From CAZOEL01 sp964578835 (GTDB lineage: Bacteria; Desulfobacterota; Syntrophobacteria; Syntrophobacterales; Syntrophobacteraceae), in the NCBI GenBank assembly GCA_964578835.1, contig CAZOEL010000001.1, positions 1 through 64,000 of the forward strand: 64,000 bases of DNA, in the 5' to 3' direction. The notes under the pieces are model-generated. The model made no database searches. It was not told the origin of the DNA and saw nothing but the letters and a program-made list of their open reading frames with translations. Shown piece by piece: positions 26,135-35,611 of this stretch (positions are counted from its first letter, which is position 1; each line of letters opens with the position of its first letter). A program made the translations under genes and the position numbers.

Positions 26135-27613
26135 ATGGAAAATAGACAGCCTGCCTATATACCGGAAGCGCTTACCTTTGACGACGTTTCCATGGTTCCG
26201 GATTACTCGGCCGTGTTGCCGCATGAAACGAGCACGGAAACCAGGCTTACGCGAGAAATTCCAATGCGCATACCGCTTGTGAGCGCGGCAATGGATACGG
26301 TTACGGAAGCCGATGCGGCGATCAGTCTGGCCAGGGAAGGCGGCCTTGGCGTCATTCATCGGAATATGACCGTAGAGCGTCAGGCCCAGGAAGTGAATAA
26401 GGTCAAGAAGTCGGAAAGCGGGATGATTGTCGATCCCGTAACAGTCGAGCCCGACCAGAAGATATCGGATGTGCTGGATCTCATGTCGCGCTTCCGCATA
26501 TCGGGCGTGCCCGTGGTAAAGGGCGAGAAGCTGGTGGGAATCATCACGAACAGGGACCTGCGGTTTGAGACCGATGTGGATATGACGGTCTCAGAGGTCA
26601 TGACCAAGGATGACTTGGTGACGGCTCCGGTGGGGATCTCCCTGGAAGATTCCAAGCGGCTGCTCCAGAAGAACCGCATCGAAAAGCTTCTTGTCGTCGA
26701 TGAGAACGGGCGGCTGCAGGGGCTCATAACCATCAAAGACATCATGAAGCTGGTGAAGTACCCGAACTCCTGCAAAGATCATCTGGGGCGGCTGCGTGTC
26801 GGGGCCGGTGTGGGAGTTGGCAAGGATTTGATGGAACGGGCGACGGCGTTGAAAAACGCCGGGGTCGACGTCATTGCCGTGGACAGCGCTCACGGTCATT
26901 CGCTCAACGTGCTCGAAGCCGTGAAACGGCTCAAAGAGGCGTTTCCCACCGTGCAGATAATCGCTGGGAATGTGGCGACGGCGGCTGGGACTGAAAGTTT
27001 AATCAAGGCCGGCGCGGACGCCATCAAGGTTGGCGTTGGCCCTGGCTCCATCTGCACCACCCGTATCGTGGCCGGAGTCGGCGTTCCTCAAGTCACCGCC
27101 ATAATGGAATGCTCCCGAGTCGCCAGAGAGTATGGAATCCCCATCATCGCCGATGGCGGCATCAAATATAGCGGCGACATAGTCAAAGCGCTCGCCTCCG
27201 GGGCGGATAGCGTCATGATCGGCAGCCTTTTTGCCGGCACCGACGAGAGTCCGGGCGAGACCGTTCTCTATCAGGGGCGAAGCTATAAAACGTATCGCGG
27301 CATGGGCTCTCTTGGCGCCATGAAAGAAGGAAGCCGCGACCGCTACTTCCAGGATGAAGTCCAGGAACCGAAAAAACTGGTTCCGGAAGGCATCGAAGGA
27401 ATGGTGCCGTACCGAGGACCCATCGCGGCAAGCATCCATCAGTTGCTGGGCGGATTGCGCGCGGGCATGGGCTATCTCGGATGCGCCAATCTCGAAGAGC
27501 TTCGGACCAAAGCGCGCATGGTTCGAGTAACCAGCGCCGGTCTCAGAGAAAGCCACGTCCACGATGTCATTATCACCAAAGAGGCGCCGAACTATCAGGT
27601 GGACCTGAAATAA
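26135..27613 (+). CDS. guaB: Inosine-5'-monophosphate dehydrogenase
   Basis: This 492-residue enzyme oxidises IMP to XMP with NAD, the first committed step to GMP. The barrel is interrupted by a pair of CBS domains (about 95-205). The catalytic loop GVGPGSICTTRIVAGVG (about 298-314) contains the active-site Cys, and the flap shows YRGMGSLGAM. It is followed 65 bases later by guaA on the same strand, so both GMP branch steps are probably co-transcribed. ATGAGGAG precedes the ATG. Confidence 0.97.
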   Translation: MENRQPAYIPEALTFDDVSMVPDYSAVLPHETSTETRLTREIPMRIPLVSAAMDTVTEADAAISLAREGGLGVIHRNMTVERQAQEVNKVKKSESGMIVDPVTVEPDQKISDVLDLMSRFRISGVPVVKGEKLVGIITNRDLRFETDVDMTVSEVMTKDDLVTAPVGISLEDSKRLLQKNRIEKLLVVDENGRLQGLITIKDIMKLVKYPNSCKDHLGRLRVGAGVGVGKDLMERATALKNAGVDVIAVDSAHGHSLNVLEAVKRLKEAFPTVQIIAGNVATAAGTESLIKAGADAIKVGVGPGSICTTRIVAGVGVPQVTAIMECSRVAREYGIPIIADGGIKYSGDIVKALASGADSVMIGSLFAGTDESPGETVLYQGRSYKTYRGMGSLGAMKEGSRDRYFQDEVQEPKKLVPEGIEGMVPYRGPIAASIHQLLGGLRAGMGYLGCANLEELRTKARMVRVTSAGLRESHVHDVIITKEAPNYQVDLK

Positions 27614-27678
27614 CTTCGGCTGAACAGTGAACAAGTAGAGTATTCGAGGCTCCTTTTCGGGCGTTCGGAAGGATTGAT

Positions 27679-29235
27679 ATGAGATTCGACCATCTTCATG
27701 AGGAGCGCATCCTCATTCTGGATTTCGGTTCGCAATATACCCAGCTTATCGCCAGACGAGTCAGGGAAAGCCATGTCTATAGCGAGATACATCCGTTCAA
27801 CATGACGATCGATGCTATCAGGGCTTTCCAGCCGAAAGGGATCATTCTTTCCGGAGGCCCCTCGAGCGTTCACGACGAAGGCTCTCCTTCCATAGACCCG
27901 GCGCTTTTTACTCTTGGAATGCCCATTCTTGGCATCTGTTATGGAATGCAGCTCATGGCCGATCTTCTGGGCGGCGCAGTGGAAAAGGCGGAGCACAGAG
28001 AATACGGGCCTGCGGCCATTGACCTGGAAGAATCGAACGACCTCTTTCTCGATGTCGAAAGGGAGGGCGTGCGGGTTTGGATGAGCCACGGAGATCGAAT
28101 TCTCAGCCTCCCTCCGAGCTTCGTTGTATTTGCCCGCAGTGAAAACTCGCCTGTGGCGGCCATGGGAGATCCGAAGCGGCGTCTCTACGGCGTGCAGTTT
28201 CATCCCGAAGTGGTCCATACTCCGTGCGGGAAGACAATCCTCGAGAATTTCCTCTTTCGAGTCTGTGATTGCCGCTCCACGTGGACCATGAAGTCTTTTG
28301 TCGAGTCTGTAACCAACTCGGTGGTAGAGAAGGTTGGGGACGACCAGGTTATCTGCGCGCTGAGCGGAGGGGTGGATTCATCGGTTGTGGCCGTTCTTTT
28401 GCATAAAGCTCTAGGGAATCGGCTTCATTGCATATTTGTCAATAACGGCCTGCTGCGCAAAGGAGAGGCCGAAAGCGTGCAGAGAATCTTTCGCGATCAC
28501 TTCGAGCTCAACCTCAATTATCTGGACACTTCGGATATATTTCTGGACCGTTTGAGGCGTGTTACGGACCCGGAGCGAAAGCGCAAGATCATTGGAAATC
28601 TCTTCGTGGAGTTATTCGAGAAAGAGGCGAAGAAGATCCCCAACGCAAAATATCTTGCCCAGGGAACTCTCTACCCGGATGTGATCGAGAGCGTCTCCTT
28701 CAAGGGACCTTCGGCTACGATCAAAACGCATCACAATGTGGGGGGGCTGCCCGAGAGAATGAACCTGGAGCTCATCGAGCCGCTCCGAGAGCTTTTCAAA
28801 GATGAGGTGCGGCTGGTGGGAAGAGAGCTCGGCCTGCCCGAGCGGATCATCATGCGGCATCCTTTTCCGGGGCCTGGTCTTGCGATACGCATCATCGGCG
28901 AAATCAAGCGGGAAAATCTGGAAATACTTCGGGAAGCCGACAGCATCATTCTCGAGGAAATAGAAGCTTCCGGCTGGTATGAGCATGTTTGGCAGGCCTT
29001 TGCTGTGCTCCTGCCGGTCCAGTCCGTGGGCGTCATGGGGGATGAGAGAACCTACGAGCAAGTGATTGCAGTGAGGGCGGTGGAAAGCGTGGACGCCATG
29101 ACGGCTGACTGGGCAAGGCTGCCCTATGAAGTGCTCCAGAAGATTTCCAACAGGATCATCAATGAAGTGAAAGGCGTCAATCGGGTTGTCTACGACATTT
29201 CGTCCAAGCCTCCCAGCACGATTGAATGGGAATAA
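27679..29235 (+). CDS. guaA: GMP synthase (glutamine-hydrolysing)
   Basis: This 518-residue enzyme aminates XMP to GMP. The N-terminal class I glutaminase domain has GICYGMQLMADLLGG with the nucleophilic Cys (about 88) and the His-Glu pair in GVQFHPEVVHT (about 173-183). The synthetase domain has the PP-loop ALSGGVDSSVVAVLLHKALG (about 230) and the C-terminal dimerisation domain ends IEWE, as in most bacterial GuaA. It lies directly after guaB. Confidence 0.97.
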   Translation: MRFDHLHEERILILDFGSQYTQLIARRVRESHVYSEIHPFNMTIDAIRAFQPKGIILSGGPSSVHDEGSPSIDPALFTLGMPILGICYGMQLMADLLGGAVEKAEHREYGPAAIDLEESNDLFLDVEREGVRVWMSHGDRILSLPPSFVVFARSENSPVAAMGDPKRRLYGVQFHPEVVHTPCGKTILENFLFRVCDCRSTWTMKSFVESVTNSVVEKVGDDQVICALSGGVDSSVVAVLLHKALGNRLHCIFVNNGLLRKGEAESVQRIFRDHFELNLNYLDTSDIFLDRLRRVTDPERKRKIIGNLFVELFEKEAKKIPNAKYLAQGTLYPDVIESVSFKGPSATIKTHHNVGGLPERMNLELIEPLRELFKDEVRLVGRELGLPERIIMRHPFPGPGLAIRIIGEIKRENLEILREADSIILEEIEASGWYEHVWQAFAVLLPVQSVGVMGDERTYEQVIAVRAVESVDAMTADWARLPYEVLQKISNRIINEVKGVNRVVYDISSKPPSTIEWE

Positions 29236-29322
29236 AAGTCGGAAGCCGGGCGAGGGCGGGAATTGCTGCAAGGCATGTCGCCTACTCATGAAGCCCGAGC
29301 CCGGCGCACAGGACCCGACATC

Positions 29323-30057
29323 ATGCACGGTGAAACTTCCAGGTTCTATCGATATCAGCATCAAAGAAAACAAGGCCTTGCTGAGTTCCAAGTCCGGCAT
29401 CGGGAAACGGACCTTTGGATCCGCGCGAGCCGGCCTCTCCAAAAAGAAGCCCTCGAAGCCATACTCAATTTCCGCCATCAGTTGGAGCAGTACATAAAGC
29501 ACAGACCCGAGTTTCTGCATTCTCTGTCGCCCATTTCCGATGATCCTTTTGCTCCTGCCCTTATTCGCCATATGATCGACGCCGGTCGAAAAGCCTCCGT
29601 CGGTCCCATGGCGTCCGTCGCCGGCGCCATAGCCCAGGCTGTGGCTCTCGTTCTCAAGGCTCATACCTCCTCCATCATTGTCGAAAACGGCGGAGACTGT
29701 TATCTGGATCTGGATGAAGAGACCGTGATAGGGATCTATGCCGGTCCAAGCTCTCCATTCAGCGGGCGCATCGCTTTGCGCTTTGCCGCCGATCGGTTTC
29801 CAATCGGCATATGCACCTCGTCCGGCTCCGTCGGCCACTCACTCAGCTTTGGAGCGGCCGACGCCGTTACCGTTGTCTCCAAGGACGCCGCCGTAGCCGA
29901 TGCCGCTGCAACGGCTCTTGGCAACATGGTCCAAAGTCCTTCGGATATTGGAGCCGCCTTGGAGATGGCCCCGCAGATTCCTTGCGTCGACGGCGTGCTG
30001 ATCGCAGTGAAGGACAAGATCGGCGTGTGGGGAGATCTGGAGCTTGCGCCTTTATAA
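29323..30057 (+). CDS. UPF0280 family protein
   Basis: A protein of about 244 residues of the UPF0280 (COG2122) family, conserved in anaerobic bacteria and methanogens. Its function is not established; the fold is thought to be related to ApbE-type flavin transferases. Family wording is clear: RFYRYQHQ near the start, FQVRHRETDLWI, SVGPMASVAGAIAQAV, IVENGGDCYLD and GICTSSGSVGHSLSFGAADAV. The ATG at 29323 is preferred because RFYR follows it directly, as in homologues, and AGGA lies nine bases upstream; the frame is open back to a TTG at 29263. It may be co-transcribed with guaBA. Confidence 0.85.
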   Translation: MHGETSRFYRYQHQRKQGLAEFQVRHRETDLWIRASRPLQKEALEAILNFRHQLEQYIKHRPEFLHSLSPISDDPFAPALIRHMIDAGRKASVGPMASVAGAIAQAVALVLKAHTSSIIVENGGDCYLDLDEETVIGIYAGPSSPFSGRIALRFAADRFPIGICTSSGSVGHSLSFGAADAVTVVSKDAAVADAAATALGNMVQSPSDIGAALEMAPQIPCVDGVLIAVKDKIGVWGDLELAPL

Positions 30058-30972
30058 AACTGGATATTCGATATAGGGCTCGGAGCTGAGCGGCGCGGGG
30101 CAGCACACCAGGTTTTAGAAGAAATAGAAAGATTTACCGAAAGCTAGCATTTCCCGCTACTTCCATTCCATAGTTGATCATTGCCTCAGTTGGTATTGTC
30201 ATACACTTGTTTCACCTTTCCTTTGGCCTAATCCTTCAGCGAATACAGCGGTAGGCGTCAGGCAACCACTCTATCCGAAGCCTCCTGCCGATCCAGCGGC
30301 AGTGTTCCCAGGAGAGGACTGCGTGCAGAGAGAAATGGATCAATGGAACCGCTACAGGGCGACATTTTCTGGAGGATCACCATGGATCAATAAGCTCCTA
30401 TGATTTCCATGTTGAATACATACTCAAGCATCGCAAGCAAACATTGTGCAGGCAAATCAAAAAAACTATGGAGAAATCAATGGGCGTAATCGTGTATTCT
30501 TGAGAAGAAGACTTTGCATTCCTTGCGAGCCCTTCCTTGATGTTGGCTCCCTTCTGTTCCATGATTAAGGTTAAGATTATTAAATAATTCAAGAACCAGA
30601 TACTGGCCTCATCAAAAGCCGTTATGAATTCTGGCGCTACAAATCAAAAATCAAGCTATGCAGAACGTCTTTTCAATAACTTACGGGCTAAAATCGGCTC
30701 AAAAGCCAGGTGGACTTGGCGGGAGTGTGGTCTTATCATTCTTCCATATTGATTTCCTCTGGGCCGAATCTCTGAGTATTCGGAGTTCTCCACATCAGAT
30801 AAGCCAAAGCATGCAGATAGGTCTGGAGCCGATAATCATGACGTAATCAGAGATGATCATAGTAGTCCTCGAAACCTTACCAAAAACAGCTTTCCGCCCT
30901 CACTGCAGGGATGCGACGCACAACCCCATTGCAGGCATCTGTCTTTATTCTGGAAAAGAAAAGGAGAAATGG
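30058..30972. other. Long AT-rich intergenic region
   Basis: About 900 bases without a recognisable gene. Small open frames exist (30398-30592 on the minus strand and 30658-30846 on the plus strand), but they lack domains and ribosome binding sites. The right end carries the signals for the sugar dehydrogenase. The lower GC content than its neighbours may mark an old insertion or a decayed gene. Confidence 0.45.
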
Positions 30973-32406
30973 ATGAAGAAGACTACCATCACCTTGTTGG
31001 CATTGGCGGTCCTTTTGGCTCTGAGCGGCATGCTCAGGGCCGAACCGACAGTGCTGGATCCGGCCCTCGGGGTGAGATCTGTCGTTACCGGCTTAACCAC
31101 TCCCACCAGCATGGCCTTCCTGGGGCAGAACGACTTCCTGGTGCTCGAGAAGAATACGGGAAAGGTGAAACGCGTCATGAACGGAAGCGTGAGCACGGTC
31201 CTGGAACTGCCGGTCAACTCCGCCTCCGAGCGAGGGATGCTGGGCATCGCGCTGCACCCGAACTTTCCATCCAATCCGGGAGTCTACCTCTTCTGGACGG
31301 AAAGCCTGACCGGTAAAATCAGCGATGATGTTGCCGAGACGCCGGTTCTGGGCAACCGGGTGGACAGGTTTGTCTGGAACGGCTCCAACCTTGTTTTCGA
31401 TCTCCACCTCATACGCCTTCGCGCCCTGCAGCCCGCTTTCGAGCTCCCAGATAGGACAACCGAACGGGAGGGAGGCAACCACAACGGTGGTAAACTCGCT
31501 TTCGGCCCCGACGCCAAACTCTACATAACAGTGGGTGATGTTGGGCGACGCGGTCAGATGCAAAACCTCCCCTTCGGGCCATTAGGGCGCGGCATTCAGG
31601 ACGATCCCTTCGGTGGTCCAGAACCTGATGACACACATCTCACCGGTGTCATTCTTCGGCTAAACGATGATGGAAGCACGCCTGGGGACAATCCCTTTTT
31701 TGCTGTCGGCGCCCAGATGAACGGGGAGGCAGGGGAAAATATCCAGAGGGTTTTCGCTTATGGATTCCGCAACAGCTTCGGAATGGAATTCGATCCTTTC
31801 TCGGGCCTGCTGTGGGCATCGGAAAACGGTGATGACTCCTTCGATCAGCTCAACCAGGTCGAGCCTGGGATGAACGGGGGCTGGATCCAGATAATGGGAC
31901 CAGCCGAGCGCCTTGGAGACTACAAGTCCATCGAGTTGCAGGGCGACGGGGCGCTTCAGCAATTGCGCTGGCCCCCCAAGAACATCGCTGACACCCTTGA
32001 GGAGGCCAAATCGCGCCTATTTGTTGTTCCCGGATCGCACTTCAAGGGTCCCGAATTCAGCTGGAAGTTCGCCATGCCCCCGGCCGGGCTGGGTTTCATG
32101 AGCAGCAGGGCTCTGGGTCCGGAATTCGAAGGGAACCTCTTTCTTGGACTTGCCTCGGATCGGGCGAAGGACGGCCCTCTTTTTCGTTTCAAGCTGAGCG
32201 CCGACCGTAAGACCTTCTCTATTGACGATCCGCGCTTGGTCGACCGGGTGGCTGATAACATGGAGAGGAACGACCTGACAGAGAGCGAGAGCCTGCTTTT
32301 TGGGCAGGACTTCGGAGTAGTGACAGACATCAAGACGGGACCGAACGGCAACCTGTTTGTTGTCTCTCACACGGACGAAGCGGTATACGAGATCTTTCGG
32401 AAATAA
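30973..32406 (+). CDS. Exported PQQ-type sugar dehydrogenase (glucose/sorbosone dehydrogenase family)
   Basis: A protein of about 477 residues with a signal peptide (MKKTTITLLALAVLLALSG) and a six-bladed propeller of the soluble PQQ glucose dehydrogenase (GSDH) family. Typical wording is VTGLTTPTSMAFLG, RGMLGIALHPNF, GNHNGGKLAFGPDAKLYITV, NIQRVFAYGFRNSFGMEFDP, LWASENGDDSFDQLNQVEPG and IKTGPNGNLFVVSHT. It should sit in the periplasm. Use of PQQ is family knowledge, not shown here, and no pqq genes are nearby. The ATG at 30973 has AAGGAG six bases upstream. An intrinsic terminator follows. Confidence 0.85.
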   Translation: MKKTTITLLALAVLLALSGMLRAEPTVLDPALGVRSVVTGLTTPTSMAFLGQNDFLVLEKNTGKVKRVMNGSVSTVLELPVNSASERGMLGIALHPNFPSNPGVYLFWTESLTGKISDDVAETPVLGNRVDRFVWNGSNLVFDLHLIRLRALQPAFELPDRTTEREGGNHNGGKLAFGPDAKLYITVGDVGRRGQMQNLPFGPLGRGIQDDPFGGPEPDDTHLTGVILRLNDDGSTPGDNPFFAVGAQMNGEAGENIQRVFAYGFRNSFGMEFDPFSGLLWASENGDDSFDQLNQVEPGMNGGWIQIMGPAERLGDYKSIELQGDGALQQLRWPPKNIADTLEEAKSRLFVVPGSHFKGPEFSWKFAMPPAGLGFMSSRALGPEFEGNLFLGLASDRAKDGPLFRFKLSADRKTFSIDDPRLVDRVADNMERNDLTESESLLFGQDFGVVTDIKTGPNGNLFVVSHTDEAVYEIFRK

Positions 32407-32420
32407 CGCTTCATCTATCT

Positions 32421-32459
32421 AAGAAAGGGTTGGAGCAACAACACTCCGACCCTTTCTTT
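32421..32459 (+). terminator. Intrinsic terminator after the sugar dehydrogenase
   Basis: Arms AAGAAAGGGTTGGAG (32421-32435) and CTCCGACCCTTTCTT (32444-32458) pair over 15 positions with one G-U, enclosing an 8-base loop, 14 bases after the stop codon. A TTTG and an AT-rich stretch follow. Confidence 0.8.
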
Positions 32460-32708
32460 GTTCAATTTGATTACAATATGGGGAAATAAATTCTTTCCTC
32501 GTATTGGAGATTGGCGCCTGGGGATCAAGAGCTACAAAATGCAGCAGTATGATGGACCCGCAGATCCAAATCGTCCCTGTAACCTATGGGGACCCGCGCG
32601 GGGAGACCATGGGGCTCTCGGCGGCTTTGACGACCGTGCGCAGGATCGCGCCATACGTGTGTGACCCCTCAAGGCATCCGAAACCAAAATCATGAGGAAT
32701 TATTGACT

Positions 32709-34625
32709 GTGGCCCATGACAGAAACTACAAGCCAATTTCCGATTATGCGGCGATCGGCAATCTGCGTACGGTGGCTTTGATCGGGCGGGACGGCTCAAT
32801 CGACTGGTGCTGTTTCCCGCATCTGGACCGTCCAAGCGTCTTTGGAGCCCTACTCGATGCGCATCGAGGAGGCCGCTTCAGAGTGGCTGCACACAGGACA
32901 GACCCGGGAGAGCAATGCTACGTAGAAGATACGAACATTGTCCAAACCCGATTCAAGTCCCGCAAAGGGATTCTCACCGTGACCGATTTCATGCCGCTCT
33001 TGGGAGAAATCCACAGGACCGGTGTATCGGAGGGCCCTGCGGAGATCCATCGCATCATCGACTGCGATGGAGGGACGATGAAGGTGGAAGTTGAGTGGTC
33101 TCCGCGCTTTGACTACGCGCGGGCGACTACCCGGATCGAGCGTGTAGCGGGCGGATGGCTCGCAACGGACGGAGTGAGCAGGCTGTCGCTTTCCGGCGTG
33201 GATGATATTCGGCTCTCAGACGAAGGATTCGGGCCCGTGCTGCGCGCACGCTTGGAAATGAACAGGGGAGATCGCCGGGTTCTGATCATGCGCTGGGATA
33301 GCGAGGACACTGCCTGCGACCTGGATCGATCCGTTGAGATCATGCAGGAAACCATTCGAACTTGGGAAGAGTGGGCTCATAAAGAAGGCGTTTTGCACTC
33401 GGAGGAGTGGATTGGTGATTGGTTTTCCATGACCATCCGATCCGAGCTTGTTCTCAAGCTGCTGACGCATGCAGATACTGGGGCCATCGCAGCGGCCCCT
33501 ACCACCTCCCTTCCGGAAGCCATCGGGGGGGTGCGCAACTGGGATTATCGCTACAGCTGGATACGAGACGCCGCCATGACCGCCCAGGCGCTCATCTTGC
33601 TGGGGCACGAGGCCGAGGCTGTCGAGCTTCTCTACTGGATGGAGCGGGTCTCGGCTGCGCGATTCAAAGAAGAGTGGGGCCTTCGTATCATGTACGGCCT
33701 TCACGGGGAGAGGGATCTAAAAGAGATCGAGCTACAACATCTCGAAGGCTACCGAGGTTCAAAACCTGTGCGCATCGGCAATGGAGCCTCCAACCAGTTC
33801 CAGCTTGAAGTTTACGGAGAACTGCTCAATATGGCCTATGAGCTGGTCCGGCGGGGAAATACGCTGGAACCGGAGATCGTGGATTTTTTAACCAGAATCG
33901 CGGACCAGGTGACGGAGGTCTGGATGAAGCCGGATCACGGGATTTGGGAGATTCGATCCGAGCCCCGCCATCTGACATACTCCAAAGTAATGGCATGGGT
34001 GGCCCTGGATCGTGCTATTCATCTATCAAGACGCCATGGCTTTTCAGGAAACATCGACCGCTGGAGTCGAAGCCGGTCCGAGATCCGCGAGCAGATTTTA
34101 GAGCATGGCTACAACCGGGATCTGAGGGCATTCGTCCACGCCTTCGACTCTCAAGACCTGGATGCCGCCAACCTGAGAATTCCACTGGTTGAATTCCTTC
34201 CGGTGGATGACCCGAGAGTTCAGGGGACCATCGACAGAACATTGAGTGAGCTTACCGAAAACGACCTTGTCTACCGCTACCATCTTGATGATGGCCTGCC
34301 GGGCATGGAGGGGGCTTTCGGCCTCTGCACGTTCTGGCTTGTTGATGTGCTGGCCCTTTCGAATCGGCTGGACGAAGCGTGGCGAATTTTCAAAAACATT
34401 GCGGATCGAGCCAACCACGTGGGGCTTTTTTCGGAACAATTCGATCCGAAAACGGGAGAGTTTCTGGGAAACTTTCCTCAAGCTTTTACACACATAGGCT
34501 TTATCAACAGCGTTCTCTATCTGTCCTACGCCGAAGGTCGCAAAATCCCGGGCTACGCACTGATCGCCACTCCCGAGCACTATGCAGAGCTCAGGGCTGA
34601 AGATCAGGGAGGTCCGGCTGCATAG
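32709..34625 (+). CDS. Glycoside hydrolase family 15 (glucoamylase/trehalase-like)
   Basis: A cytoplasmic GH15 protein of about 638 residues. The N-terminal beta-sandwich starts PISDYAAIGNLRTVALIGRDGSIDWCCFP and the (alpha/alpha)6 barrel carries GGVRNWDYRYSWIRDAAMTA, GASNQFQLEVYGELLNMAYE and GTFWLVDVLALSNRLDEAW-like wording (here CTFWLVDVLALSNRLDEAW). No signal peptide is seen, so it probably acts on internal glycogen, oligosaccharides or trehalose. The GTG at 32709 is chosen with GAGGAA nine bases upstream; TTG 32703 and GTG 32661 are in frame. Confidence 0.9.
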   Translation: MAHDRNYKPISDYAAIGNLRTVALIGRDGSIDWCCFPHLDRPSVFGALLDAHRGGRFRVAAHRTDPGEQCYVEDTNIVQTRFKSRKGILTVTDFMPLLGEIHRTGVSEGPAEIHRIIDCDGGTMKVEVEWSPRFDYARATTRIERVAGGWLATDGVSRLSLSGVDDIRLSDEGFGPVLRARLEMNRGDRRVLIMRWDSEDTACDLDRSVEIMQETIRTWEEWAHKEGVLHSEEWIGDWFSMTIRSELVLKLLTHADTGAIAAAPTTSLPEAIGGVRNWDYRYSWIRDAAMTAQALILLGHEAEAVELLYWMERVSAARFKEEWGLRIMYGLHGERDLKEIELQHLEGYRGSKPVRIGNGASNQFQLEVYGELLNMAYELVRRGNTLEPEIVDFLTRIADQVTEVWMKPDHGIWEIRSEPRHLTYSKVMAWVALDRAIHLSRRHGFSGNIDRWSRSRSEIREQILEHGYNRDLRAFVHAFDSQDLDAANLRIPLVEFLPVDDPRVQGTIDRTLSELTENDLVYRYHLDDGLPGMEGAFGLCTFWLVDVLALSNRLDEAWRIFKNIADRANHVGLFSEQFDPKTGEFLGNFPQAFTHIGFINSVLYLSYAEGRKIPGYALIATPEHYAELRAEDQGGPAA

Positions 34626-34683
34626 GCAATGGCGGAGATCAGCGCATTTTCGGCCTGCTAGGCGGAAGTTTAGGCGCAGTTTC

Positions 34684-34765
34684 GGTGGGCAACGCTTCGC
34701 TTTTGCCCACCCTACGCTCTTCCAACCTCATTGGAGTCATAGGGTGAGCGCGTCTTTTCGCGCCC
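34684..34765. repeat. Two adjacent GTGGGC-type hairpins
   Basis: The first hairpin has arms GGTGGGCAA (34684-34692) and TTGCCCACC (34703-34711) around a CGCTTCGCTT loop. The second (about 34744-34765) has nearly the same layout with arms GGTGAGCGCG and CGCGCCCACC. They lie in opposite senses 60 bases after the GH15 gene. Such GTGGGC...GCCCAC palindromes with a CGCTTCGC centre are common dispersed elements in proteobacterial-type genomes. They may also end GH15 transcription. Confidence 0.6.
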
Positions 34766-34903
34766 ACCTCAACTGGCTGCGCATTTCCGCCAAGCAGCAC
34801 TAGCCGATTTCTCAAACTTCTGGATGGCGCACCCGGCCTTGTTCAACGATTGGGCCGGAGCTTAGGCAACTCGCAACAAATAGGCTGCCAGGAAGAGGGG
34901 TTT

Positions 34904-34982
34904 TGTCATTCCGGCATGGTTCTGGCCGGAATCCATCCCCGTGAAAAGGCTGGATTCCGGCTTGAAGACTGCCGGAATGACA
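34904..34982. repeat. REP/MITE-like nested palindrome of about 79 bases
   Basis: Terminal inverted repeats TGTCATTCCGGC (34904-34915) and GCCGGAATGACA (34971-34982) are perfect. Inside them a second inverted pair reads GCCGGAATCCA (34925-34935) and TGGATTCCGGC (34950-34960). The whole is a nested palindrome of the dispersed REP-like or miniature transposable type. The 500-base gap around it (34626-35125) holds no gene. Confidence 0.75.
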
Positions 34983-35125
34983 TTGGTGGGTTCTGAACCT
35001 TCTTTGGTAGGTTATTTGTTGTGAGCTGCCATTATGTCAAATATCCAGAGATGGACCTTGAGTTTTGGCAGCCTTTGCTATATTAATTTTCATTGGCATT
35101 TACTCAAATTCTATCAAGGCGCGGT

Positions 35126-35602
35126 ATGAAAATTGTCGTGATGTCGGATACTCACTTGAGCCGAGTGACCGATGAATTCAAGGAAATATGCAGGCGTTAT
35201 TGCGATGACGCCGATATGGTCATTCATCTTGGCGATCATACGGGATGGGCGGTTCTCAACTACTTGGAGCAATACCGGTTGGAGGCCGTTGCGGGAAATA
35301 CGGACGACCTTGCCATTTCTGACCAGCTTCCAGTCAAGAAGATCGTTCGCGCCGACCACTTTCGCATCGGAATTATTCACGGCTGGGGTTCGGCTCAAGA
35401 TATGCGCGCCAGGTTGGCCAAGGAATTCACGAACGTCGACGCGATACTGTTCGGACATACTCACCAAGCCATGATGGCTGTTGAAGACGGCATCTTCTGG
35501 TTCAATCCGGGATCGGTATTTCTGGGCAGAGGCAGTGTTCCTCGAAGCCTTGGCGTCATTTATACCGAGGAGCGGATTCGAGGCGAAATTATCCCGATTT
35601 AG
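35126..35602 (+). CDS. YfcE/MJ0936-type metallophosphoesterase
   Basis: A 158-residue calcineurin-like phosphodiesterase. All metal-binding motifs are present: MSDTHLS at the start, HLGDHTG (about 33-39), AGNTDD (about 56-61), IIHGWG (about 82-87), FGHTHQ (about 109-114) and NPGSV (about 127). Homologues cleave phosphodiesters in vitro, with unclear natural substrates. The ATG at 35126 follows AAGGCGCGGT. It begins a compact group with the HIT, LapA-domain and HDOD genes. Confidence 0.9.
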   Translation: MKIVVMSDTHLSRVTDEFKEICRRYCDDADMVIHLGDHTGWAVLNYLEQYRLEAVAGNTDDLAISDQLPVKKIVRADHFRIGIIHGWGSAQDMRARLAKEFTNVDAILFGHTHQAMMAVEDGIFWFNPGSVFLGRGSVPRSLGVIYTEERIRGEIIPI

Positions 35603-35611
35603 GAGATACTC

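Noticed and set aside
30398..30592. A 64-codon minus-strand frame in the long AT-rich gap
   Set aside because: Start in AT-rich sequence without a ribosome binding site and no similarity that I recognise.
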